From: Leptasterias polaris
Taxonomy: Eukaryota > Echinodermata > Asteroidea > Forcipulatida > Asteriidae
NCBI GenBank assembly: GCA_037783415.1
Contig: JAZGTN010000007.1
Location: 4,237,501 to 4,301,500, forward strand
Reading direction: 5' to 3'
Length of the DNA: 64,000 nucleotides
The notes under the pieces are model-generated. The model saw nothing but the letters and a program-made list of their open reading frames with translations. It had not been told where the DNA came from and did no database searches. Positions 43,246 through 56,552 of this stretch are shown here, one piece after another. The position numbers were made by a program, and so were the translations under genes. Position 1 is the first letter of the stretch. The number at the start of each line of letters is the position of its first letter.

Positions 43246-43251
43246 AATAAA
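43246..43251 (+). promoter_or_regulatory. AATAAA after the candidate three-exon gene
   Basis: Canonical hexamer 48 bp downstream of the TAG. Confidence 0.45.
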
Positions 43252-43763
43252 GACCCCAATTTTAATTTCAATTGTAACAACCCAAATTACAGCTTGAAAC
43301 TTTATTGATGATATAAAGCATTTTTGAATTTTAAATCATATTTGGGGAGGACAAAATGCAGAAGATGAGGCAATGTATCTTAAATACTTTAATTGTTTTG
43401 TTTTGACAGATAACAGAAGATTTCCACTTGGTGCAACTCCCAAAGTGAAAAATAATCTGTAAATTGCTATGCTAGGAATCACGTGTATTTTTACATATGC
43501 ATACAAAGAAGGTACAATAGGCAAGAGGTTCCAATTCTGGATTTTTGTTCTCCAAACAATGATGACCAGTGGAAAAAGTGGGGGAATGAAAACATGACAA
43601 ACAATGAATTAACTAGTGAGAGGTCACATTTAAAGGTGTTTGTTTACATTGTTGGAATTGTGGTGTTGGGGAAGAACTTTCGCTTAGAACAGAGCATAAT
43701 TCATCATGGGAATAACAATTAATTTTCAATGTTAACTAAGTAACAAAGGAAATTGAATCACAC

Positions 43764-46026
43764 TTTTTTTTCTTTTTTTCTTTTTTTTTATCCCGGGGAT
43801 AAAATTTTATTGCTCTCTGATCAACTTACATCAACATAGAAAAGAGAATAAATGAAACCTCTTATCTTACAGTAAATAATAAGAATTAAACTGGTTACAG
43901 TAGGTTATTCACAGAGTACATAATACTTTTTCCATTTCGAATTAAATTTCTGAGAGGTTCCGTTGACAACTGACAAATATTTCTCGCAAATGTAATATCT
44001 CTTCAGGTCTTTTTTAAAAACTACGAAGCAAGGACGTTTGTCGTTCATTTTCATTTTATAAATGTGAAAACGAGCAATTAAAAGAATAAGATTCAGGCAT
44101 TTAAATGTGTTACCAATAACACCGAACAACATCAACTCGTTGTCTACTACGAGACTGGCCTTGGTCTTTTCCTTGATCCAATCGAAAGTAGAGTTCCAGA
44201 AAGAGGTTACATAATAACATTGGCAAAAAAGGTGAATGAGGGATTCCTTATCAGTCTTACAAAAGGTACATACATTGGATTTTTTTTTTTTGATTTTGAA
44301 AAGAAAGGAATTTGTACCTAAAATCCTGTGTGTCAAACGGAACTGGAACCATTTAAGCTTTGAATCAACAGTACATGTAAATGGTACACTAAATACCTGA
44401 GACCATTTTGTGAAATCATAATTAATTTGGATTTTCCTTTCCCAGTTGTCCACAAACTTCCTAACAACTGTTTTAGACTGAACAAAAATGTCATATAATC
44501 TACGAGAACCCTTTTTATCACTGAGGAGAACTTGAAAATTGAACGGAAGTTGGGGGAGAGGAACGAAGTCATTATTTGGCACTAAAACATTATTAAAAGC
44601 AACCTTGATAAGCTCTAACGATAGCACCAAATTCTAAAAAATTTGTCCGTACTTTAAACTTAGCCCTAAAATCGTTTAGAGAAAGAAAACCACCATTATC
44701 GTCCAGAATATCACCAACAAAGAAAACCCCAGCTGACAGCCAGTGGTGATAATGAACACATTTACCCCCAACCTTGATCAGATTGTTGTACCAAATCGTT
44801 GTTTTTTGAACGTCAGAGTGAGTGGATGGTTTATGAATTTGCGTAAATGTCTGCCAAGAGTTACATACGTCAACCCAAAATCTATTCTGATGAAACAAAT
44901 GTTTAAGTACAAAAAGATATGTTGAACCACCTTCTAGGTACAGTAAACGATCAATACCAAGTATTTGACGAGACAAATAAGCCCAGCCAGTGCTTTCTGA
45001 AACAAGGAGTCGACGCAGCCAGGTGATTTTTAAAGCATCTATATAGGCTCTAACGTCAACCATTCGTAAACCCCCTAGACTGTAATCTTGGATCATCTGG
45101 TTTCTAGAAACACGATCAATACCCTTCCAAATAAAATTGAAAAACATAACATTTAAATCTTTCACAATGTTGTCGGGAGGATCAGGAATGGTTAGGATAA
45201 GATACGTAAGTTTGGACAACAGAAGTGATTTTACTACCGTCACTCTCCCCAAAACAGTGGGATTCCGTCTAGACCACTGGGAAATAAGTTTACTTAGTTG
45301 TAAAATAACCTTATTATAATTCAACTAAACCATGGAATCCAGGTCAGTCGAGAAATTAATACCTAGTACTTTAAATGTATCCTTGGGCCCTACCCATTTA
45401 ACATTAATATTTGTACACAGTTTCTCCATAGAACCCTTCTTTGACCCTATCAATACTGCATTAGTCTTATCAATATTAACATGCAACCCTGACATATTGG
45501 CGAAGCGGTGAAGAGTGGAAAAAGCACCGTACATAGATTGTTCTGTACCATTTAGGAACAGCACCGTGTCATCAGCAAATTGGGATATCTCAGTAAACTC
45601 CACACCCCCTAACACAATACCCTGAACATTCTGGTTGTTACATACCATCATTGACAAAATTTCGGCGCATAAAAGGAACAAATACGGACTTAGCCCATCG
45701 CCTTGCCTACAGCCACGCTCAATAGGAAAAGACTCTGAAAGAAATCCATTAACCAAAACTGAAGAATTGGCTTCTTTATAAAAAACTTGAATCCATCGTT
45801 TGATTGATGGCCCAAAATTAAAATTATCCAAAACCTTGTAGATGAAGTCATGGGAAATAGAGTCAAATGCCTTCTCAAATTCAATGGAAAGCAAAATACC
45901 TGGTATATTGTTGATCTCAGACAGATTGACCAAATCATACATTGTGCGGATATTTTCGCCAATAAAACGGCCTGCCATAAAACCTTTTTGGTGATCATGA
46001 ATAATGTGGGGTAAACAAGATTTCAG
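43764..46026 (-). mobile_element. Second Tx1-like LINE copy, broken
   Basis: Nearly identical to 32450-35880 but without the nested L2 fragment. On the minus strand the frame is cut into 45325-46053, 44593-45324 and 43905-44630 by an in-frame stop at ~45325 and frameshifts. RT motifs RGCRQGDGLSPYLFLLCAEI and FADDTVLF are present. The 5' end is truncated at GATTTCAG, about 145 bp earlier in the element than the other copy. An interrupted T run marks its oligo(A) end at 43764-43791. No target duplication is evident. Confidence 0.9.
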
Positions 46027-46767
46027 ACTTAGGGTTTTAATTAAAGTAGGCAACCTGTCAACTTATCACAACAACAAAACTTCACGAACTTCAAATAATG
46101 TAGCAAAACACATCAGTATTAGAGTTAACATAATTTTATTCAATTAAACAACATATAAAAAAGAAGGTTTTGAATTAAAAAAACAATTAGAACTTTATTT
46201 AAAAACAAATAAATAACCACCATAACTTTTAATAAATTGGCGAATAAAAGTTAGTTCTTTATATGTAAGCACAAGTAAATACAACAAGGGGGAAAATTAT
46301 CAAGTAAATAACCACCATAAACGGCCGATGAGTGTCCCAGAAAAGACGCCGCGGTATTTCATTTATCAAGTAGCCCCGTATAATGTTTTCAATTACCATT
46401 GCACAAAAATTTGCTTCAACATGGAGGGGAAAAAAAATAAAAAATAAACAAATTGGGTTTGAAGTTTACATCAACATAAAACAAATAAATAAAATGCAAC
46501 TAAAAACAACCCATCAGTTACACGGAAATAACAAATATTTTAAAAAGTTTGAAGTTGGAATTCAAAAGCGCCCTCACTTTTGTGATAATGGCTTTACGTC
46601 GCTCAACCATACACTGGGCGACTTTGTTGGGGGCGACTGTGTCGGGGGTGACTTTGTTGGTGGGCGACTCTGTCAGGGGGCGACTTTGTGAGGGGCGACT
46701 TTGACAGGGGGCGACTTTGTAAGTGAGGGGGCGACTTTGCTGGGGGGCGAGTTGACTGGTTTCCACT
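46027..46767 (+). repeat. AT-rich spacer, then GGGCGACTTTG minisatellite (46613-46752)
   Basis: About eight imperfect units of GGGGGCGACTTTGT with 14-25 bp spacing, just left of the second duplication copy. 46027-46600 is AT-rich with nothing recognised. Confidence 0.75.
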
Positions 46768-48320
46768 GGAATGGACAGTATTTGGCGGAGACTTAGCGGA
46801 CATTATTTGAAAGGCAGTGTGAGTGTTTGGCAGTGAGCTATCGGACAAAAATAATAAATGAACGATGTGAGAAAGTGCTAAATAAGTAAATGTTGAGTGT
46901 TACGACCTTATAATAATATACAATAATTAAAGGAAGCGTTTAAACAAAGTTCAAAGGAAAATTCATATGAAAAAATGATCTGACTCTGTATGTACGACGT
47001 CTTGTCAGACAGTCAGCTGAGCAGCTACATGTAGCTAGGCACGCAATGATGCACGCTAAACACGAACGCTTTTTGGCAGACCTCCGTAAACAATGTGACG
47101 CCATAGACGCATGACCAATCAGATTGCAATATGCTAATGAGCGGACACTATTTCGCGGCGGACACTTTTTGGCATGACACCTATCCGGTCAGGTCGTACT
47201 AAAGCAGACAACTACTGACAACATGACTGACGGGTGACGATGCCTGACGACGACAACAAATTTTAAATGCACTTTAAAACAACGCCTTAAAATAATTAAA
47301 CCATCAGATGTATGTAAAAGAGTCACATGTATCCAAATCACCTAGCCCAGGTTGGACTCCTCCGTTGCGTACGTCCTACCTACTCCTAGAACTATGAGGT
47401 TCAATCCGCTATCGTCTAGTGGAGACGATAGCGGATCAAGGAGTACTTCCTACCAGGGCTACCAAATCACCCTGAGCTTCTAATCTATTCAAAAGATCAT
47501 CATCACTCTTCCTGATGCAATGTCACTTTGTCAGTGGGCTTACGCCGGCCAATGAAGAAGCGGAGGAACTTGAAGTCAAGCGTATTATTATTGGCACTAA
47601 ATAATCATATGGGGCTAAACCGGGGGACAAAATCCCCTATTATGAAGAGTACATCATACATGATACTGGCACCAGCTAAAGTTTTCTAACTGCTGTATTC
47701 ATACTTCATAGACCTTTCCATTGTTGATAAACAAATGGTGATGTTTGGCATAGACTGACATGACAGACGAATAAGAATGTAATGTTATTGTTAGTTAGTA
47801 AAACATTCAATTAATTAATAGTGTTGACAGACATTTTAAACCCAATTCAACATTTTCTGAAAACTTTCAATTAACTAATAGTAAAACCTCCCATTGGTCG
47901 CTTTGTTTCCAACAAATTCAACACCATTTTTGAATACTTGTGTAAATAATTGTTACAAACTGTGCAATCTGTTTTTGTTTTGCATTTATATTATAGCTTT
48001 CCATAGTTCTCCAACCTTGGTTGGCAAAAACTCAGGCTGTGACGTTGCATTTGAAAGGTCTATGGTTCTGTAGCTGTACATGTAGTAAGCTAGCAATACA
48101 ACATAGCGCCCTCTTTGATGTGTACAAGAATAACCGACATTTGTAGGCCTATAATGTATTATATTTCAGGGATTTTTGACTAACTACTGCATAGTTTAGG
48201 TCAAACCATGACAACAGCATGGGGGCAAGTTGCCTCTATTTAACTCAGTGAATTATCAAACCTGTGTGTAGTTATAACTCATATCTTGAAATTTGAATCC
48301 ATTTCAGGTCAAACATCAAG

Positions 48321-50094
48321 ATGGATAGGCCACCAAGTAGCCTGGGACTACTACAAAATCAGGAAGTGATTGAGGACATTGTGGTGATAGTCAACAACCA
48401 GGCTAGTCAAGACGGAACATCAATTTGTGCTGAAGATAATGCAGGGTGTGACTTGATTGACGTGGTGAATAATGTGGTGGTGAGCACTGAATGTGTCCTA
48501 CATGAAGAAGAGATTGCATCTGAGGACCTCGGACATCTGTCAAATCAAGCTTTCACTGAGAGGGCACTTTGTCATGGCAACGGAGCATTCTTAACCCAGG
48601 AGCAATGCGGCGAATCTGATCTTATTGAAGCAGATGAGACCCAGGAGCAACGTGGACACTCCGATAATCTTGTTGAAGCAGGTGTGACCCAGGTTAGAGT
48701 TAGTCAAATTGATTTGCCTGCTGCACCCTTCGTTGATGCATCCTTGACAAACACGTCTGAAGATAGAATGGACCCGGAGCTCATAGAAATTGCTGCGGCC
48801 ATTAAGATGTTGACCGGTATGGCTAGTAAGGCTGCATCTTCAAAAATGACCACTGCTGATTCGGAACCTCAGATGCAGGCATTACTTCCAAAAAGGACAA
48901 TGAAGAACTCAGAAATAAAGTCAAGCAGGGACAAGACAAAGTGTTCTTGTGGGTCTCCTCAGCGTTCAAAACAGTGCAAAATCTGCAGAAAAAGTAACCG
49001 AAATACCAATCACATGTTTACGCATAGAGCCAGTAGACCTTACAAATGCAATCATTGTGATCACTCCTACAAGAAGACTAGTTACCTGACTCGACACATG
49101 AAGTCACATGAACAGCTTTCGTTGAACTGCCGGTACTGCGACAAGAAATTCTACGCAAATAATATGCGAGTTCGCCATGAGAAGCACCACCAAGTTCCGT
49201 AAAGATGCTCGGTTTGTGGGAAAGGGTACGGGGACCAGGCTGGGCTGGTGATACACATTCGCAAACATACAAATGAGAAGCCGTTTTCTTGTAAGGAATG
49301 TGACCGCTCCTTCACCTCCAACAGTGCGGTACTAAGACATGAAAGGACCCATCTGGGAATTAAACCGTACGTGTGCAGCACATGCGGTAAGGCTTATACT
49401 CAGATAAACACCCTTAACGATCACAAGAAGACCCACTTTGACAAGTGGACCTTCGCCTGTACAACGTGCGGGAAAGTTTTCCACGCTCGCAGCAGCCTCA
49501 GACGCCATCGGGTCAAACACCACCCAGAAGTAGAAGCTCCAAACGGCCGGAAGTACCTTGTAAAGGTTGCACCACCAGAGGTTATTTTGGAGCAGTCTGT
49601 GAACGCACAATACCCATGTAGATACTGCGAGAAGTCGTACGAGAAGAAAGACTCTCATCGGAAACATGAGAAGCTCCACACCGAACCGGGAAGGTTCACC
49701 TGTTCCTTTTGCAGTAAAGTGTTCTCCGGCAAACAGGACCAAGTCGTACATGAGAGGATGCACACTGGAGAGCGGCCATTTCGCTGCGAGTTGTGTATCA
49801 AAGCATTCTCGTGCATGTCGGCACTGAAGAGACACATTAAATCTCACTCGTCAACGAGGGCGTTTGAGTGCGGGCACTGCAACACAAGACGTTCACGCGA
49901 GGAACAAACTGATCCACGCGGGGCACAGCAAACGCTTCCCCTGCCAGTACTGCGATAAAATATTTGCCTCTCGCTGCGCAATGAGAAGTCACACGACCAA
50001 GAAGCACTGTAGCATCGGGGCAGACTCTATCACCGTGGTAACCCATGTGACTATTTCATCACAACCTTTAAGCAAAGATGTGATCATGTCGTAG
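48321..50094 (+). pseudogene. C2H2 zinc-finger gene, broken copy 2
   Basis: Twin of 24160-25947. Codon 294 is TAA at 49200-49202 where copy 1 has Tyr, so translation stops after two and a half fingers. Further on, a 2-bp insertion near 49882 and a 16-bp deletion near 49905 shift the frame in finger 10; the last finger is then in another frame. The rest is nearly identical, with Asn to Ser and Thr to Ala changes in the N-terminal half. If expressed, a 293-residue protein with two complete fingers could be made. Decay appears recent. Assembly error at one site is possible, but two independent lesions make a true pseudogene or null allele more likely. Confidence 0.9.
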
Positions 50095-52823
50095 CGGGGT
50101 TTTTTTTATATTGTGAAAAGCTGAGGTACACCTGTGTTACCAGAAAATCTTTATCAGTTTATTTTGTTTAGAAGCCATTTGCGAGTTAGATATGTCTGAC
50201 ATTGACTTGCTATAGTTAAAAATAAGCGCTTAAAATGTTAATTCTTCAGATTAAAGAGACAGTTGCTAGTGTATGTCAACTGATTTGGGTCAAGCATTTG
50301 TGTTGGTTAGCTACCTTCAGATGAGCAAACCCAGGTACCATTGTGGCATTTATGCATTCATTCAGAAATCAGAATTGTGTATGGGTGATTGTCATCACTT
50401 ACAATGTCTGCAAAAGCTTGCCCCAATACATGTGACATATACTGTAGCAACCGTGGAATAGGGACCGTGGCGGGGACAGTGTGAAAGTGTGCCGAGGTAA
50501 CCGTGGAGTTAAAAAACTCCTGTGGCCTCCCAAGGGCTGTATTTTAATTTTGCACAATGGTACATGTGAATACGTACCTCCGAACAATGCGCGTCTACCA
50601 TTTCTGCCTTTTTTGTAAGTCCATTCCTTTTGTGCACGTTTTGACTCGCAAAATGGCAGACAGGAGACGCGCGTGTATGTGTGCTGCGCGTTGTGCAATG
50701 GGTTTATAAGTGATACAGTGTGAAAAGGGCTTATGATGTCACAGCTCACAAGCACAAACATCGCCCTTACTGTAGACTTGGTTCCAAGTCTGTGATCGTG
50801 GTTTTTGGTCTACCTGATAGCCAATACATTTTTGCTTAAAATAGCGCCCTCTTGTGGATTAACCTCCAGGTTTAGCGCGTGATAGCTAATCTGTGGGGGC
50901 GTTTTACGTGGCTGATGCAGAGAAAAACCGCGATCTCAGATTTGAAATCAAGTCTACCCTTACTGAGGTCAAAGAAAGACAATTGTATCATACATGTAGG
51001 CTGAATGATGTGCATGTCACATACAATGTGTGCACATCAGTTTGACCTCCGTTTTAATTGCGGCCTATAATGAGACCCTTTGCATTGGCCGCCATCTTTG
51101 ATGTGAAACATTGGAAATGTGCCTCCGTGTACACGCTGCGCACGACTCTCAGCCAATGATAGTTCTTAATTGACCTCAGTGAGGGGACTGTTTTGGGATT
51201 GTGATGTCATATGCAAAGGGATCTATAGACTGCAAGTCTCGCGCATATTTGAAAATTGGAACCCGTTAGTGCACGAGTTTGTTTCCTTCAGGCGTTAATC
51301 AATTGTACGTGCGCCCAAAGTGGTCCAAAAACTGTTTGAATATGCGCGAGACTTGCACGGCTTAAAAAAATGCCTGTCCTCACTCCTCGGTCAGGGTGGG
51401 TAGATGTGCTTTACGAATGTTTCCTTCATTTTCCCCTTGGAAATGATGGATAACATCAATTACGTAGCGTAGTACAATAGACTGTAAATAACTCAAGTGC
51501 AAGCAGTTCATTTCCCATTCACCAATGCATCCCAAACATCGTTATTTTATTAGCACAGATAAAAGCCCATCAACCGAAAGGTACAATTATAAACCGTAAA
51601 TTATAAATGATGCTATTTTTAAGGAAAAAGGTTTCGTTCAAAAGCATTGCTCCTCATCCCACTCATCATACCTTGCAGGAAAAATACTGAATGTTGGAGC
51701 ACCACGAGCGTAACTGAGTGATGGATTTGTGCGCTATATAAGAAGCCACTGTAATTTATATTATTATTAATATTTAAAAGGTTACCATTATACATGTAGT
51801 CCCAAATTTTCACAAAACTAAATAAAGAGAAATCTTTTTAACTACATTTCAGAGATAATTAAATCAAAAATAATGAACAAAATGAGTACATTTTTATACT
51901 GTTCTGGATCTATTCGGTCTAAACTAACAAAAAGACACAAATGCGTGCCAAGGCTCACTAAATTATGATATGTTTAAGGGGTGTACTTTTGTAATTACTC
52001 TTTTGTGGTAAAGAGCACTGGAACTTGAATTAAGAAAGATTTAGAGAAGGTGGTAATTTTCTCAATTAGTTTTGATCTTGCAAGTTCAAAACTCAATGCT
52101 TGAAAACAGTGAAAACATTTTTTTAAAATCACGAATGTGTTTTTAAAATGACAACAACAACAAGGCCTACCTACAATCCTACAAACATAAACAATCGTGT
52201 TCAATGTCGTGAAAATAAAATAAATCCTGTATATTTGAGAAATGTGGTTCTTAATGCGACCTTCATTTGTGGTGCATTTATAGACCTTATGCATCCGGCC
52301 GCCATCTTGGAGTTAAACCAATGATGAAACAATGGAAACGCACATATTTGTACGCGCGACGCACAGGTTTGGCCAATGAACGACCTTCTTTTGACCTATA
52401 GGTGACGGCGCCCTTGACATTAATGACACCATGTGCATAAGATCTGTTTGGGGTTTTGCGGATGTTTTTTTACCCTCCCCATTCACATAAATGTAACCCA
52501 TGAAGGTGGACCTTTTGGCTCAATTTCAGTACTTAAAGTATGAGTTGTCAGTAATGCCAAAGTGATTTGTATTGTGACATCACACTTTGCTTAGCAATTA
52601 AGATTGTTTCACAGTTAAGATCAATCTTACGTCTTTGTGCCATCGAGCTGTGACATAGTAGTCTGATGACTGTGAATTCAATGAGAATCGATGCACTATA
52701 TTATAAGAACATAGTTATTATCATTACCATTGCTACCAGAGACAGGGAACACGACGAGTATACACCCACAACCGAATCAGTAAATTAATAGGCAATTTGA
52801 TATTTGTAATTCGGGTCACTCGT
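50095..52823. other. Noncoding region of copy 2 between the two genes
   Basis: Carries the same MITEs, 19-bp inverted repeat (51231 onward) and SINE tail (~51668-51773) as copy 1. Small indels only, for example loss of AATA near 52491. Confidence 0.75.
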
Positions 52824-54044
52824 CTAACACATTTTAAGGCTAGCAGAACCGCAGAGACTACTGGCTGATTCTGTCAAACAACAATCAGTTAACTGCTGCG
52901 TGAGCGTATTCACCGTTGCTTCCAGGTCCCTCCTCTCTGAAAAGCGTTCCCCGTTGCGTTCGAACGTGAACTCAATTGGAACGGTCTGCTTTTCTTCAAT
53001 CCTATAGATGACAATCTCGATTCTCATCCCTACTGGGCATTTCGACGGCCATGTAATGGTTGTTGCAGTGGACGTTGTCTGGGTTTCTTCTTTCGAGGAT
53101 GTAGATGAATAGCCGAAGTGCAGGTTGACATCCAAGGAAGCACTCACGAAACCTACGTCCATGGAGACGCTCGACCCGATGTCGACTGAGAAATCGAACG
53201 TGGTTTCGATCTTGGTCTTGGTCGACAGAGTGACAGTTTCGGTCGTACCAATCTTGGCAAAGTCATTTGACGTGACTCCCGATCCACGATTCTCCAACGT
53301 GAGAGATTTCACGATGTGGGTCTCGATCGGTTGAACCGTCTTCTCTTCGTAGATAGGTGTGTAGTCGACCAGTTTTGTCTGTGGTCTGTACACTGTCCAC
53401 CGACTTATGGAGTCCCTGTTCCAGTTGGAGGTCCAGCATTGAAAGTCAGACAACTTCTCTGGGACGCTTGTTGGTGTTTTCTGTCCGGTCCATATTGACT
53501 GGGCAACATTTCTCTCAGAACCAGCATTTCGCCTCTCGAGTAGAAAGGCATCAGTCAGGGAAGGACGAGTGGTCTTTTTCACAAAAAGATGCAGATAACC
53601 GTAACCCCAAGCATTCAGGTTACTGCTCCAGATAACCCCGTCAGCAATATAATAGTCTTCAACCCCATCAAAAGCCTCCTGAACACCCCAGCCAGAATCC
53701 TGCACCGCGTATGATGATGTGCTATCCTTGATGACCATCTTGCTACCCATGATCTGGTAGTGCTCCTCGTTCTCGTGGTTTGTACTCGAGACAACAAATT
53801 TCAGGTAACAGTACGACAGTTCATTTAACCAGCAGTACCCATCGGTGCCGTGGATCAACTCTCTGTTGCTTTGACTCCCCGAGCTGTCAGCACCCCATTG
53901 GTATTTAGTGCGCAGCTTCCTGACTGAAGATGCATCGAAAACCTCGAAGTAGCCACCATGGATGTTGAAACCTTCGTTAGCACACGCCACTTCAATCAGA
54001 AGATGCGCCAACAAGCAAAGGGTGAGACTGAGTGCTGTCTTCAT
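52824..54044 (-). CDS. Secreted aerolysin-like beta-pore-forming protein, copy 2
   Basis: A 406-residue frame identical to 28670-29890 except Lys18 to Glu within the signal peptide. The change places an acid near the end of the hydrophobic core (LLIEVACA) and could alter export efficiency or cleavage. All other features are as in copy 1: signal peptide 1-22, cysteine- and aromatic-rich N-terminal part, Ser/Thr-rich aerolysin-type region at ~235-362, short cysteine tail. The upstream 5'-UTR acceptor-like site and the MITE with its hairpin are also retained. Intact maintenance here contrasts with the broken zinc-finger neighbour, but the duplication is young enough that this is weak evidence of selection. 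Confidence 0.6.
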   Translation of the reverse strand: MKTALSLTLCLLAHLLIEVACANEGFNIHGGYFEVFDASSVRKLRTKYQWGADSSGSQSNRELIHGTDGYCWLNELSYCYLKFVVSSTNHENEEHYQIMGSKMVIKDSTSSYAVQDSGWGVQEAFDGVEDYYIADGVIWSSNLNAWGYGYLHLFVKKTTRPSLTDAFLLERRNAGSERNVAQSIWTGQKTPTSVPEKLSDFQCWTSNWNRDSISRWTVYRPQTKLVDYTPIYEEKTVQPIETHIVKSLTLENRGSGVTSNDFAKIGTTETVTLSTKTKIETTFDFSVDIGSSVSMDVGFVSASLDVNLHFGYSSTSSKEETQTTSTATTITWPSKCPVGMRIEIVIYRIEEKQTVPIEFTFERNGERFSERRDLEATVNTLTQQLTDCCLTESASSLCGSASLKMC

Positions 54045-54161
54045 CTTGCATTGATTCTGTGGGCAGCAAAGAGGAAGTTAGTATGAAAACGTCATCTATC
54101 CCACTTTGCTTCAAAATTGCAGGGTTTTTTCAACTATAATTTTCTCTCCGTGAAGACTTTA

Positions 54162-54818
54162 GGCCAAGTAAAAAAAGTAACGAGTTTCTCGTCCGGACTT
54201 TTTCAAAAAAAGGAGGAGGCAGGGCGTTACTATTTACTATTTTTCAATTTTTAGCTATTTTTTCCAAGATGGCCCCATGCTAAATATTCACAAATATTGT
54301 GCTATTTGAGTATACTGATGCAATTTATGACAAAACAAATGATTTGTAAGACCCTTCACTGCAGAATTGCAGCACCATCACCTTCGACAACAGTTGCTGT
54401 CCGCTCTGAAAAGAACGCCCAGCTGGGTTTGGTGCCAAGACACTGATGATATTATATTAAGTCAGGAGAATCACACTTTTAGCCCTCAACTATAGCTAGG
54501 GACTGCACACCTGAGAATATTGAAATGAGCCTCATTTCAATATTCTCAGGTGGGAATTCTTGAGGCAAAGCTGCTATTTTGGCCCATCTGATTGGATTCA
54601 GGAGATTCAAAATATCAGAGATGCCACTCCGTCAGTTTTATCCCCAAAATTTGATTTCAGCTTTAAATCTTCAAAAAAAATCTGATTTAAGATTATTTAT
54701 TTTCATTGTCTTCCTGAAAAATAATAGTAAAAAGGAGGCGGCGGCCAAAAAGGAGGCGGCGGCCAAAAAGGAGGTGGGCGGGGACGAGAAACTCTTTAGT
54801 TTTGTTTTACTTGGCCTT
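54162..54818. repeat. MITE upstream of pore-former copy 2
   Basis: Same element as 30008-30664, with the same inverted ends and GGAGGCGGCGGCC tandem units. Confidence 0.8.
54508..54552. repeat. Perfect 21-bp-arm hairpin, copy 2
   Basis: Identical to 30354-30398, including the GCC loop. Confidence 0.9.
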
Positions 54819-56552
54819 ATGCTTTGAACTTCATAATAATTGATTGCTTCGTCTTAAATTAAGCAATAAAGTAAGAAAGTTTGTGTCAGTTCGTGAAATC
54901 GAAACTTAACGTAAACTTATAGATTTTCCGTTTTCACGAACTGACAGTGACACCATCCATAAAAAGTATGTTACAATATTGCGTGTGTCGTTCGTACAAA
55001 CAGAGATCAGCAATTTGTAGCAAATCATACTTTGCTTGATGAAAATACATCAAGTTTGGATCTTTTTTTGGACTATTTCAGACAACTTTTTTTCATGGTG
55101 GTGTGAAATTTGAGGCCCAATCTGCATTTGCCCCCCCCCCCCCCCCCCAATATCAGGGCAATAGAAATCTTAACTTATTTTTAATAAAGGTTAGAGTAAA
55201 AGACACAAATGTTAAGTTATCACTCTTGTTTTAATGTTATCTATATAGGCTTGATGACAGGTGTGCCCTGCACACGCATTACTACAAATACATTAGCAAA
55301 TACATGGGAAGAGAACTTATTTATAAATAAGTTCCCCCGGCCCCCTTTCAGTAAATCTTAAATAAGAAATAGTTCAAAATATGAATGCATTTTCTAGTTT
55401 CAAAGGATGAAAATGTGCTATTTATGGACATGATGTTACTTCAGGGAAGGTATATGCTGTAAAACCATGTGATAAATCTCTTCTGAACGACCACTTCTTC
55501 CAAGCACAGATGTCTCACATGGCGAAACCACATAGTCATTCGTTACCAAACCTGTAGACCTTTATCCCAGTGCGGCTATCTCATTTTTTTACCATTCCAA
55601 AGTAGGAAAATTACTCTGGTTCCTTTTTATGGTGTGTGATTTGGTATCATCAATGTAATTGGGTATACAGGGCACCAGACAAAGATAGCCGCAGTGACAT
55701 ATAGGTCTATAGTCTTGTATTCTATCGACTCTGCTCACATGTTAAAAGACAAATAAGGATAGGATTTTGGCCTTTTATACAAGTGATTTTCATGGTGGTC
55801 TGAAATTAAAAAGGGATTTAACTTGATGAAATGCACTAGTAAAAGAATTCTGAAATGGTCACTCTTTTTTAATGTTAACTCTGTAGGGTGAATATTATGC
55901 ATTACTGGAAATACCTTCGAAACTACGTGGCAAGTTGACTTTTAGTCAGTTTCACAAGTACTTTTTAGGTTTACTCTGTATCCCCCTCCCCCCCCCCCCC
56001 TTTTCAATGTTGTGGCTCCCGTGCAGTCTCACTTTTGCGCGCACGGACCTGTGTACACGGGCCTCTACAACATTGGAAAGGGGGGCGGGGGGGGGGGGGC
56101 ATATAATATTTGGTTTTTGTTTAATGTCTTAGAAAAACTGATGGAAGCACGCACCCACCTACCCACAAGGGTTTGGTGTCAGTTCTTGAACATTTTCTTT
56201 ATCACTGGAGGAGGTACGTTGGTGCGCGCCGTCTGCTGGTAAATTGAATTTGTCGGTTCGTGGAAACGAAACTCAATAACCCTTTCGGTGCAGAAGTTGC
56301 AATCCTTGTAGTAATTTTAAAAAGTAAAGCATTTGAAGCTTTGATATTCCATGAAATAATAAGCCTTGTAGAGGATGCCTTAAAAAATGTTTAAAATTTT
56401 TCAAACAATGGAGAAACTCAATAAAATTCTTAACTATAGGCCTACGAAATAAAATCTCGCCATGATCTGAGAAAATGTGAAGACGATGAAGTGTTACGAA
56501 TAGATCCAAAATCACAAATATTAATAATAATGAAACTTTTCAAATAAAGTTG
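54819..56552. other. Noncoding, poly-C run and foldback, copy 2
   Basis: C run of ~18 at 55131-55148 (shorter than in copy 1) and the C-run/G-run foldback at ~55982-56099. A 14-bp segment (ATCGACTCTGCTCACA-type, ~55725-55739) is present here and absent from copy 1. No gene. Confidence 0.65.
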
